From positions 310,001-374,000 of the forward strand of contig CAWHYJ010000011.1 in the NCBI GenBank assembly GCA_963833495.1: a stretch of DNA of 64,000 bases, given 5' to 3'. The notes beneath the pieces were generated by a model. The model was not told the origin of the DNA, searched no databases, and saw only the letters and a program-made list of their open reading frames with translations. Every line of letters starts with the position of its first letter. The stretch's first letter is position 1. The position numbers were made by a program, and so were the translations under genes. Shown piece by piece: positions 27,269 through 35,516 of this stretch. The stretch comes from Fodinibacter sp963833495. GTDB lineage: Bacteria; Actinomycetota; Actinomycetes; Actinomycetales; Dermatophilaceae.

Positions 27269-27466
27269 ATGGTGCTCGGCATCGGTGGGTTCAGCAGTGG
27301 GAAGGCCGGCGGCCCGTACTACGAGATCGAGGTGAACGAGGGCTCGGTCAACATGCGCCACTTCACCAAGATCGCGAACCAGCGCGCGGACAACGGTTAC
27401 CGGATCGCCCACGTCTACAGCCAGGACCGCAACACCATCGTCGTCTGGGAGCGCACCAGCGGCTGA
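27269..27466 (+). CDS. Small DUF4177-like protein
   Basis: A 65-residue product from ATG 27269 behind AAGGGGAA. The C-terminal half (ANQRADNGYRIAHVYSQDRN then TIVVWER) resembles the GWELVSV...VIFER pattern of DUF4177 proteins. It is conserved-looking and probably soluble. Function unknown. Confidence 0.6.
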   Translation: MVLGIGGFSSGKAGGPYYEIEVNEGSVNMRHFTKIANQRADNGYRIAHVYSQDRNTIVVWERTSG

Positions 27467-27625
27467 GTTGCCACGGACTCACGGATGCCGGTGACGCCAC
27501 GCTCGGTCAGGCGTCGTCGCAGCAGCGCCTGTCGAGCAGCGCACCGCAGGTTTGGAGAAGACCAGGTGGTCGTGGGCTGGGTAGCGTCGTTCGAGTCGAC
27601 CGACTGACTGCTGAGGAGACGGATC

Positions 27626-27670
27626 ATGCCAACCGGAGAGGTGCTTTGGCCCGAGGTGACCGCCCGGTGA
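27626..27670 (+). CDS. 14-residue upstream reading frame coupled to the next gene
   Basis: ATG 27626 sits behind TGAGGAGACGGATC, a far better ribosome site than that of the following GTG. It encodes MPTGEVLWPEVTAR and its TGA overlaps the downstream GTG start (GTGA at 27667). It may be a coupling leader, or the true start of the next gene separated by an indel. Confidence 0.4.
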   Translation: MPTGEVLWPEVTAR

Positions 27671-28308
27671 GCACGTCAGCCACCGCCGAGGAGACTTTCG
27701 CCCTCGTCGCGGCCGAGCGTCGCGAGCTGGCCGACCTCCTCGACGGGCTGGACGAGGCGCAGTGGGACACGCCCAGCCTGTGCGCCGGCTGGCGGGTGCG
27801 TGATGTGGTGGCGCACCTGCTGATGGAGGTGACGCTCAGCGCACCGAGGTTCCTGCTCGGCTTGGCCTCCCACCGCTTCGACTTCGACCGCCTCGCGTTC
27901 TCGTGGGCCGTCACCGAGGCGCGAGGCGGCAGCGACCTGGCGGAGCGGGTCCGAGCCAACGCCGAGAACCGCACCACCCCTCCCGGCTCGGGTCCGGAGG
28001 CTCCGTTGACCCACCTGGTCACCCATGGGCAGGACATCCGTCGGCCGCTCGGGTTGGTCACGGGCATCCCCGCCGCCCGGGCCGACATCGCACTGCGGCA
28101 GCTGAGCTCCCACCGAGCACGTCGGCTGCACCACGGCCGGTTCGACGGCCTGTCGCTTCTCAGCACCGACACCGGGTGGGCGGCCGGTTCCGGCCCATCG
28201 GTGCGAGGCACCGCCTCGGCGCTCATCACGACGCTGGCAGGCCGGCCCGTGGCTCTCGACGAGCTGGAGGGCGACGGGGTCGGCACGCTGCGCGCGAGGT
28301 TCCGGTGA
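27667..28308 (+). CDS. Maleylpyruvate isomerase/mycothiol-dependent DinB-like protein (second copy)
   Basis: A 213-residue paralogue of the 23720 product: FALVAAERRELADLLDGL, SLCAGWRVRDVVAHLL and HLVTHGQDIRRPLG match its three conserved blocks, including the His ligands. GTG 27667 overlaps the stop of a short upstream frame. The duplicates lie 4 kb apart and probably arose by local duplication. Confidence 0.84.
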   Translation: MSTSATAEETFALVAAERRELADLLDGLDEAQWDTPSLCAGWRVRDVVAHLLMEVTLSAPRFLLGLASHRFDFDRLAFSWAVTEARGGSDLAERVRANAENRTTPPGSGPEAPLTHLVTHGQDIRRPLGLVTGIPAARADIALRQLSSHRARRLHHGRFDGLSLLSTDTGWAAGSGPSVRGTASALITTLAGRPVALDELEGDGVGTLRARFR

Positions 28309-28369
28309 CCAGCACCCTGCCGGAGTGCGAAGGAAGGGCCACACGGTGACTGCGGCCGCGCAGCCGCCT

Positions 28370-28621
28370 TCAGGGGCCCCTGCGCCGCCAGAAGCTCCTT
28401 CGGCGCCTGGGCGCGGGTGGGCGGGAGGCGCTGCCGGTGCAGATGGCGCAGTCCGGCCGCCCACACCCGGGCGAACCGAGCGTTGACATCAGCCGCAGCG
28501 CCTCGTTGGTGTAGTCGTCCGCGAACTTCCAGACGAGGTCCATCCGGCCCTCGGTGACAGCGGCATTGACCTTCCACACGTAGGCGTCGTGCAGCTCGCC
28601 CAACAGGTCGGTCTCACCCAT
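28370..28621 (-). CDS. Small hypothetical protein with CxxxxC..CxxC-like end
   Basis: An 83-residue product from ATG 28621: MGETDLLGELHDAYVWKVNA, VTEGRMDLVWKFADDYTNEA, then SPGCGRPDCAICTG. The composition and conserved-looking acidic/aromatic blocks suggest a real gene. The Cys cluster (C-x4-C-x2-C) could bind a metal. The Arg/Pro-rich last 20 residues may be read-through. No family name assigned. Confidence 0.55.
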   Translation of the reverse strand: MGETDLLGELHDAYVWKVNAAVTEGRMDLVWKFADDYTNEALRLMSTLGSPGCGRPDCAICTGSASRPPAPRRRRSFWRRRGP

Positions 28622-28706
28622 CCCGCACCACCCGTCACCCGCATCGGCGGCCGCAGGCCGTCCGGCTAGCCAAGCTGACCTGGCGAGGAGTGCTGCCACG
28701 CCATGG

Positions 28707-29106
28707 TCAGGGTGCTCCATCAACTGTAGTCCCGGCATCCGGCCCTGGCGGGTGGCGGGCGCAGGCCGCGACGTCGTCACGGAGCTGGTCGAGGTCACGG
28801 TTCTCGAGGAGCGCGAACACGGCGACGTACCTGCCTGGCCCCGGCGGCGGGGTGGGCAGCGGCACCGCCGTGATGGATGACGCCGTGGCCGGCGGCCCGG
28901 TGTAGGAGTCACTCCACGAACGCATCCCACTGGCTTCGCGGCCGCGAGACCACACGAGCCGGCGGTGGCGCATCCGCACGCACTGCCCTGTCAGGCGGCC
29001 CGTCCGTGAGCACCACGATGTCATCCCCCAGCGCGGCGAGGTCCGTGGTCACCGGCTGCATCGCCTGCAGCACCACCACGGTCGAGTCGGAACCCACCCC
29101 AGTCAC
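28707..29106 (-). CDS. Possible small hypothetical gene split by a frameshift
   Basis: One frame from 29106 gives VVVLQAMQPVTTDLAALGDD and ends at SQWDAFVE (28909). The overlapping next frame continues SDSYTGPPATASSITAVPLP and VAVFALLENRDLDQLRDDVA. Joined near 28911 they would make a protein of about 130 residues. Neither half matches a family I recognise, so the call is tentative. Confidence 0.3.
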
Positions 29107-29171
29107 CCGGTGACCCTGACAGGAAAGGCCCTGCCATCACGTCGGACGAACCGGTCGGCCCGCTTCGCCGG

Positions 29172-30500
29172 TCACGGGGGGGTCATCTCGGGCTTCTGCT
29201 TGTCGGCACCCCGGACGCTGTCGAGCACGGTCTGCCCCTGGCGGTCGACAAGGCGGGTGAACAGCTGCTGGGCGTAGCCGAAGACCAGCGCCCAGGCCAG
29301 GATCTGCGCCGAGGTGTCGAGGGCGCTCAGCCCCGGGACGAACTGCCCACGCATCAGCAGCAGTCCGAGGAACGCGGTGATCGCTCCGGTCGGCAGCTTG
29401 AGCACCGCGAGCACCACCGGCAGGTTCGACCGCTCGGACGACCCACGGATGCCGCGGATCGCACCGGCGGCGGCCACCGCGGCGGCGGCGAGGCCGACGA
29501 GCTCCACGACGAAGATGTCCTGTCGGGAGACCGTCTCCTGCACGTAGTAGTCGATGTCGTGCTCCTGGGTAGCCGCCGACGCGCCCTCACCCGATGGGGT
29601 GGTCGAGAAGGGCACGGACTGAGCGGTCGGGCACACGACGACCGCCTTCCCGCCGTCCTCGGGTGCGAAGCAGAGCGGGATGAGGGTCGGCGCCACGAAG
29701 CCGAGGGCGGCCACCGCGATGACGAGCACGGTCATCAGGGCGCTCGTGGCCACCAGCACGTCACGGAAGCTGCGCACCCGCACCTGCTCACGCATCGACG
29801 CCGAGCTCGCGGCCCGCACCGCGGAGACGATCACGCCTCGCTCCTCCCGCACGATCCGGCGACGCTCCTCCTTGATGCCGGCGCGGGCCTCCTCCGTGTC
29901 GGAGTCCTGCGTCGGCAAGTGGTCGGCGTCGTGGACCCCCAGCCGGCGGGCCAGCCGCTCGAACTCGGTGCGCCTCGGGTCCGAGGGGATGAGGTGGCAC
30001 TGCACGTGGGTCAGCAGCCCGGGCAGCTGGCCGAGCACGTAGTCCGGCGGCGCGAAGTTGAGCAGCTGGGTCTCGGCGGCGTCGAGGTTGCTCTTCGCCC
30101 GCTCGCGCAGGGCGCCCGTGCGGAACCTCGGGAGCCGGTCCCTGGGGGTGGCCTTCGCCAGCTCGGCCGCCTCCCTGGCGGCCTGCAGGTGCTGGGTGAT
30201 GGAGTCGACGAACAGCCACGACTCGGCCACCTCGGTGTTCACCGACGCCCAGTCGCACAACGTGGTCAGCTCGCGCACCCGGGTGAGCGTGCCCTCCCGC
30301 CAGCCGGCCGAGACCGGCCCGCCCACCGGCGAGTTGCTGGGCGGGACATGGTGGACCGATGGGGCGGCAGCGGGAGACCCCGGCCCGGACGCGGGCGAGA
30401 TTCCGTTGACCGCCGGCGCCGCGGTCCGTTCCGGCTCGGTCCGAGCCGGCTCGGTCCGGTCCGCCACCAGCTCGGGGGCTGTGCTCAGTCGCCAGTTCAT
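29172..30500 (-). CDS. Hypothetical membrane protein with N-terminal helical domain and four C-terminal helices
   Basis: A 442-residue protein from ATG 30500 behind AGGAGG. Residues 1-70 are Pro/Ala-rich and probably disordered; 70-265 form a soluble helical, charged domain ending in a likely coiled coil (GIKEERRRIVREERGVIVSA). Four membrane helices follow (about 275-300, 360-385, 395-415, 425-445), with a stretch of about 60 residues between the first and second containing two Cys. No known domain recognised. It is divergent from the subtilase/hydrolase operon (216-base gap), which suggests a functional link. Confidence 0.75.
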   Translation of the reverse strand: MNWRLSTAPELVADRTEPARTEPERTAAPAVNGISPASGPGSPAAAPSVHHVPPSNSPVGGPVSAGWREGTLTRVRELTTLCDWASVNTEVAESWLFVDSITQHLQAAREAAELAKATPRDRLPRFRTGALRERAKSNLDAAETQLLNFAPPDYVLGQLPGLLTHVQCHLIPSDPRRTEFERLARRLGVHDADHLPTQDSDTEEARAGIKEERRRIVREERGVIVSAVRAASSASMREQVRVRSFRDVLVATSALMTVLVIAVAALGFVAPTLIPLCFAPEDGGKAVVVCPTAQSVPFSTTPSGEGASAATQEHDIDYYVQETVSRQDIFVVELVGLAAAAVAAAGAIRGIRGSSERSNLPVVLAVLKLPTGAITAFLGLLLMRGQFVPGLSALDTSAQILAWALVFGYAQQLFTRLVDRQGQTVLDSVRGADKQKPEMTPP

Positions 30501-30716
30501 GTCTGCCTCCTGCTTCCGTGGGCCGCCGCGTCCCCCACTCGCCCGGTTCACCCGGCGCCGCAGGCCACGCGATCTGCTTCCCCGACGATCAGGAGCACTG
30601 CCGACCACCGGTGATACGCACTCGGAACGGCGTTGCTCCGGCAGACTGAGGTATCACCACCCGGTGGTCGCCTCTCCTGTAGTGGCGAGAGCACCTCTGC
30701 GGGGACGGGAGTGGGC

Positions 30717-32180
30717 ATGGACGTGGACGAACCGGGCGGCTACGACCCCCGTGCACTGGACCGCACCGTCATCGCGGTCCCCTTGCTCCAGCGGATCCGG
30801 GCGGCCGCCGACCACGGTGACCACACCCCCATCCCCGTCGTGCTCGACCTCAACCTCGAGTTCGCCCCCGACCGGGCGGCTGCCACCGAGCTGGCCCTCC
30901 GGCTGATCGAGTCGGCCTGTGAGAAAGCGGGTGAGCCCACGGTCACCCAGGGCGTGGCCGACCCGATGGTCGGCGGGCCCTACCTCCTCGGCCGGCTCCA
31001 GCCCGAGGTCATCGTCGCCCTCGCCCGGGCGAACGCGGCGCAGGGCAAACCGATCTTCCGGATCTGGCCCGACTTCGAGGTCAAGGCCCTGCTCGACCGC
31101 TCGATCTCGACGGTCAAGGCGGATGCCGCGCACGCCGCCTACGCAGCGCTCGGGAAGAACATCTGCTGGGCCGTGCTCGACACCGGCGTCGACGCCCGGC
31201 ACCCCCACTTCAAGGAGTTCGACAACCTCAACAGCTCAGGGCTGCCCCACCGTGACTTCACGAGCGCACAGGGCGACGCCGCCCGCGACGCCCACGGACA
31301 TGGGACGCACGTGGCCGGCATCATCGCCGGCCGTGGCACGGCGACCCGGGGGCACCCGCTCAGTGCCGTGCGGATGCAGCGCGACGAGGATGGCGAGGTC
31401 AGCGGTGAGCTGACGCCGCTCGCGTCGGTCTCGGGCATCGCCCCGCAGTGCTCGATCGTCAGCTACAAGGTGCTCGACGACCACGGTGTCGGGGGCACGG
31501 GCGCCATCCTCACCGCGCTCGACGCCATCCAGCAGATCAACGACCACGGCCGCCGCTTGCGCATCCACGGCATCAACCTCAGCCTGGGCTACGACTTCAA
31601 CCCCGAGTGGTTCGCCTGCGGGCAGAGCCCGCTGTGCGTCGAGGTCGACCGGATGGTGCGCAGCGGGGTGGTCGTCGTGGTGGCCGCAGGCAACAGCGGA
31701 TACGCCTACGCGACAGACGCATTGACCATGCAGGCCGGTGCCGCGGGGCGGACGCTGACGATCAACGACCCCGGCAACGCGGCGGGCGCGATCACGGTCG
31801 GCTCGACGCACCGCGACTCCCCCCACGTCTACGGGGTCTCGTACTTCTCGTCGAAGGGACCGACCGGTGACGGGCGGGCCAAGCCAGACCTCGTCGCGCC
31901 GGGAGAACGCATCCTGTCGGCGGCCGCCGGGGCGATGGCTGACAAGGCCGGCGCCATGGTCGGTCGCACCGTCCGCTACGTCGAGGAGAGCGGGACGAGC
32001 ATGGCGGCGCCACACGTGTCCGGTGTGATCGCCGCCTTCCTGTCGATCCGGCGCGAGTTCATCGGCAGCCCCGAGCAGGTGAAGGAGATCTTCACCTCGA
32101 CCGCGACCGACCTGGGCCGCGTGCGTGAGTTCCAAGGCCATGGCCTCATCGACGCCATGCGCGCCATCCAGTCCGTCTAG
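30717..32180 (+). CDS. Cytoplasmic-type S8 (subtilisin) family serine protease
   Basis: A 487-residue protein from ATG 30717 with GGGAG six bases upstream. There is no signal peptide. Residues 1-145 form a novel-looking N-terminal domain (VPLLQRIRAAADHGDHTPIP, LDLNLEFAPD). The catalytic triad is complete: Asp155 (VLDTGVD), His195 (HGHGTHVAG), Ser428 (GTSMAAPH), with oxyanion Asn326 (AAGNSG). Extra loops occur between Asp and Asn. The next gene follows 11 bases after its stop, so the two are cotranscribed. Lacking export signals, it probably acts inside the cell, perhaps on a specific partner. Confidence 0.9.
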   Translation: MDVDEPGGYDPRALDRTVIAVPLLQRIRAAADHGDHTPIPVVLDLNLEFAPDRAAATELALRLIESACEKAGEPTVTQGVADPMVGGPYLLGRLQPEVIVALARANAAQGKPIFRIWPDFEVKALLDRSISTVKADAAHAAYAALGKNICWAVLDTGVDARHPHFKEFDNLNSSGLPHRDFTSAQGDAARDAHGHGTHVAGIIAGRGTATRGHPLSAVRMQRDEDGEVSGELTPLASVSGIAPQCSIVSYKVLDDHGVGGTGAILTALDAIQQINDHGRRLRIHGINLSLGYDFNPEWFACGQSPLCVEVDRMVRSGVVVVVAAGNSGYAYATDALTMQAGAAGRTLTINDPGNAAGAITVGSTHRDSPHVYGVSYFSSKGPTGDGRAKPDLVAPGERILSAAAGAMADKAGAMVGRTVRYVEESGTSMAAPHVSGVIAAFLSIRREFIGSPEQVKEIFTSTATDLGRVREFQGHGLIDAMRAIQSV

Positions 32181-32191
32181 GAGGTTTGACC

Positions 32192-33526
32192 ATGGGTGCA
32201 GGACCGCAGAACTACCCCTACCAAGAGCTCGAGTTCGCCAAGGACGGCTCGCCCGTCCACCACGAGCAGGCGGATGCCGTGCGCGCGCTTGCCGACCAGG
32301 TCACCGACGTGGTGGCCATCTCGCACGGGTGGAACAACGACATGGACGAGGCGCGCGTGCTCTACCGCAACCTGTTCGGCAGCATGGATGCCGTTCGGCA
32401 AGCTGGCGGAATCGGTTTGGGGAACAGGTCGATCGGCGTGGTCGGCATCCTCTGGCCGTCGAAGCGGTTCGCGGATGCCGAGCTGGTGCCGGGTGGCGCG
32501 GCCGGGATCGCCGACGCCGACCCGACGTTGCCCGACGACCTGCGCTCCATGGCCAGTGCCTTCGACACTCCGGAGGCTGAGTCGGTGCTCGACCGAGCGG
32601 CCACGCTCGCCGGTCGGCTGGAGGACTCACCCAAGGCGCAGCGCGAGTACGCCGACCTCTTGCGCTCCTTGGTGAGCGCCGACGGGGCCGAGCCCGCGGA
32701 TGCCCCGGACGAGCTGTTCGCCCTCGACGGGCCGGACCTCATGGACCGGCTCCAGACGGCGATGCTGAGTCTGTCGCTCGGGGCGCCGCCTGCGCCGGCA
32801 GGTGGCGCGATGGGGATGGGTGGCGGGATCGGTGGGGCCGGAGACGAGATCGGCGGCGCCGCCGGCCTCGGCTCGATGCTCAGCCACGCGTGGTCGAAGG
32901 GGCGGTCTCTGCTCAACTTCGTCACCTACTACGAGATGAAGGCACGGGCCGGCCGGATCGGTTCCGGGTCCGTGGCCCCCGTCCTCCACGCACAGGTCAC
33001 CGGCCGCGCCACCCTGCACCTCGTGGGCCACAGCTTCGGCGCCCGTCTGGTGACGGCGGCAGCGGACGGCCTACCCGGCGCGAAGTCGGTCGGCTCGCTC
33101 AACCTGCTCCAGGCTGCCTTCTCGCACAACTCCTTTGCCAAGGAATGGCAGCCGGGTCGGCCCGGCGGCTTCCGCCGGTTGGTCGACGAGCACCGCGTCT
33201 CGGGATCGACGATCATCACCCACACCCGCAACGACAAGGCCGTCGGCATCGCGTACGCCATCGCCTCGAGCATCGCCGACCAGGCGGCCTCGGGCCTCGG
33301 CGACGCCGACAGCCCGTTCGGCGGCCTGGGCAGCAACGGTGCCCAGCACACCGCGGAGGCCGACAACGGCCAGGCGCTCCAGGACGTGGGCGCGAGCTAC
33401 CACTTCGCGGGCGGCGGCATCCACAACCTGCTGGCCGACCGGTTCGTCTCCGGTCACAGCGACGTGACCAACACCCAGGTCGCCAACGCCGTGCTCCAGA
33501 ACATCCTGGCGGCGCCGACCGCCTGA
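32192..33526 (+). CDS. Serine hydrolase with GHSxG motif, coupled to the subtilase
   Basis: A 444-residue protein from ATG 32192 behind GGAGG. It starts with an alpha/beta-hydrolase-like strand, DVVAISHGWNND, resembling an oxyanion segment. A helical insert with a Gly/Met-rich loop (about 205-225) follows, then the nucleophile elbow LVGHSFGARL with Ser281. The late His could be in YHFAGGGIHNLLAD; the acid is not clear. No signal peptide. Lipase, esterase or acyl-protein hydrolase activity is possible. Operon partner of the S8 protease. Confidence 0.78.
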   Translation: MGAGPQNYPYQELEFAKDGSPVHHEQADAVRALADQVTDVVAISHGWNNDMDEARVLYRNLFGSMDAVRQAGGIGLGNRSIGVVGILWPSKRFADAELVPGGAAGIADADPTLPDDLRSMASAFDTPEAESVLDRAATLAGRLEDSPKAQREYADLLRSLVSADGAEPADAPDELFALDGPDLMDRLQTAMLSLSLGAPPAPAGGAMGMGGGIGGAGDEIGGAAGLGSMLSHAWSKGRSLLNFVTYYEMKARAGRIGSGSVAPVLHAQVTGRATLHLVGHSFGARLVTAAADGLPGAKSVGSLNLLQAAFSHNSFAKEWQPGRPGGFRRLVDEHRVSGSTIITHTRNDKAVGIAYAIASSIADQAASGLGDADSPFGGLGSNGAQHTAEADNGQALQDVGASYHFAGGGIHNLLADRFVSGHSDVTNTQVANAVLQNILAAPTA

Positions 33527-33586
33527 GGTGGGCTCCGCGCGTCGCCGCGGGCAGCGGCCGGCCCGTGGGCTGCGCGACTCCGCACC

Positions 33587-33624
33587 AAGGCCCCTGGCCG
33601 GCGGGATGCGCCGGTCAGGGGCTT
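33587..33624. terminator. Bidirectional terminator between convergent genes
   Basis: AAGGCCCCTGGCCGGCG pairs with CGCCGGTCAGGGGCTT around a five-base loop, with one bulge and one G-U pair. It lies between the hydrolase stop (33526) and the convergent M28 peptidase stop (33662). The stem has AAG/CTT ends, giving short A and T runs on either side. Confidence 0.72.
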
Positions 33625-33661
33625 GCCGACGGGCCGCGGCTCGCGAGCCCCGGCCCGTCGG

Positions 33662-35335
33662 TCAACGGGTGACGGCGCCCTTGAGGGTGCCGGCCTGCCG
33701 CTTGGGAGTGTGCGTCGTGAGGTGGCCACCGGCCCGCTGGCTGGAGTTGAAGACCTGGGTGTCGTAGGCCATGTGTCCGACCATGTTCGCGAAGGCCTTC
33801 GACATGAAGGTGAGCACCTCGGGGTCGTTGTTGCTGAGGTTGTCACACCACCGGAAGGGGTTGTCCACGCATCCACCGTCGTCACCGGGCACGGTGCCCT
33901 CGAAGTTGCCCTCGAAGCCCCCGAAGAGGGCGACGTCCGACGCCAGCTTGCAGCAGTCCTGGCCGGTGAGCACGCCGCTGGCCGGGATTCCTGCCAGCTG
34001 GAACATGAAGGCATCGGTGCCGTCGGCGGAGAAGAGGATGTTGTTCTGCCCGATCGAGCTGAGGTACTGGATGCCGTAGTCGCGCGCGATCGCGGAGGGA
34101 GCCCAGATGCTCGGATCCATGGGCGTTCCGGGATCGCGGCCGAACAGCTGGACGCCGTCCTTGGGGTCGAGCACGCCGGCGACGTAGTTCGGCGTCGCCA
34201 GTACGTCGGCGTCGAGGTCGAACTTGATCTTGGCGAGCTCGGTCGCGGGCAGCGTGTTGACGTAGAAGTCCGACCCGAGCAGGCCGAGCTCTTCGCCCCC
34301 GAACCAGATGAAGCGCAGCTTGTTCCGGGTGTTGGTGTTCTTCAGCTGCTGGGCGATGTCGAGGATCGCCGCCGAGCCCGAGGCGTTGTCGAGCATCCCG
34401 GCGCCATAGATGGCGTCGAGGTGGGCGTCGATGACCAGCACGTTGTTCGGGTCGCCGCCTCGCGAGTCGGCGATGACGTTCCAGTCAGAGCGGTTCGGGT
34501 CGTCGATGGCCTGCACGTCGACGGTCAGGACGGGCCCGACGCCCGGGCTGTACTGCGCCAGGAGCTGGGTTCCCACATCGTAGGACGTGAAGAGCACCGG
34601 GTGCTGTTCCGTGCCGGCCAGGCTCCCGGAGAACAGACCGGTCCGGCCCGGGTTGCCCTCGTTGAAGATGACGGTCGCGGAGGCACCCGCGGCCTCGGCA
34701 TTGGCCACCTTCTGGGCGAAGGTGCAGGTGCCCCGCTGGATCAGGGCGATGTTGCCGGCGACGAAACCGGCGAAGTCAGTGGCGGCGCACCCGCTCGCCG
34801 AGCTGGGGGTTGGCGTCGCGGGCACCACGATGCCGCCCACCGGTTGGAGCTTCGCGGTCGTGGAGCCGGCGACCGGTCCGGGGTTGAACTCGGTGCCGAG
34901 GCCGAAGTCGCGCGGGGTCGGCGACACCTCGCGCATCACCGGGGTGCCGACGAAGCTGAAGTAGTGGAACTTGTACTCCTGCAACCTCACTTGGTAGCCC
35001 GCGGCCCTCATCACGTCGGCCACGTAGTCGGCCGAGGCCTTGTATCCGGGCTCCCCTGAGTTGCGCGACGGATGCCCGTCGGCCCCCGGGTTCGCGTCCG
35101 CGATCTGCTGGAACTTGACCATGTGGGCCCACAGGTCGTCCTTGGTCACGCAGTCGACCAGCTTCTGGGGAGTGTTGTTGACCCGGTTGGCGCAGGCCGT
35201 CGGGTTGGCGTTCGCGAGTGACGGAGTGGCATTGGCGCTCGAGGCGGCCATCGGCAGGCCCCAGGCGACCGCGACGGCTGCTGCAGTGGCCAGCGCGAGG
35301 CGGCCTCCTCGGCGTCGTCCGTGAAGTGGGCTCAT
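33662..35335 (-). CDS. Secreted M28-family metallopeptidase with PA domain
   Basis: A 557-residue protein from ATG 35335 behind AGGGAGC. The signal peptide ends near SSANA. A PA (protease-associated) insert spans about 150-260 (GNIALIQRGTCTFAQKVANA). The zinc site shows HLD in IDAHLDAIYGAGMLDNASGS, Glu-Glu in WFGGEELGLLGS and Asp in KFDLDADVL. The final His ligand usually found before a CD-N motif is not visible; the corresponding place reads NPFRWCDNLSNND. Probably an extracellular aminopeptidase scavenging peptides, unless the missing ligand makes it inactive. Monocistronic. Confidence 0.88.
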   Translation of the reverse strand: MSPLHGRRRGGRLALATAAAVAVAWGLPMAASSANATPSLANANPTACANRVNNTPQKLVDCVTKDDLWAHMVKFQQIADANPGADGHPSRNSGEPGYKASADYVADVMRAAGYQVRLQEYKFHYFSFVGTPVMREVSPTPRDFGLGTEFNPGPVAGSTTAKLQPVGGIVVPATPTPSSASGCAATDFAGFVAGNIALIQRGTCTFAQKVANAEAAGASATVIFNEGNPGRTGLFSGSLAGTEQHPVLFTSYDVGTQLLAQYSPGVGPVLTVDVQAIDDPNRSDWNVIADSRGGDPNNVLVIDAHLDAIYGAGMLDNASGSAAILDIAQQLKNTNTRNKLRFIWFGGEELGLLGSDFYVNTLPATELAKIKFDLDADVLATPNYVAGVLDPKDGVQLFGRDPGTPMDPSIWAPSAIARDYGIQYLSSIGQNNILFSADGTDAFMFQLAGIPASGVLTGQDCCKLASDVALFGGFEGNFEGTVPGDDGGCVDNPFRWCDNLSNNDPEVLTFMSKAFANMVGHMAYDTQVFNSSQRAGGHLTTHTPKRQAGTLKGAVTR

Positions 35336-35516
35336 CGTGTGCTCCCTTGCTTACGGCGAACACGCCGGCGTCGTTGTCGGCGAGCCTTCCGATGCTACGC
35401 CGGTGGCAACGCCCTTAGAAGGATGGGATTTCCGCACCCGTCAGGGCGCACCGCGGAGGGTAGGAGCCACGCCATCACCAGGGTCGATGGCCGGGGTGGC
35501 CGGCGCCGGGGCGGCC

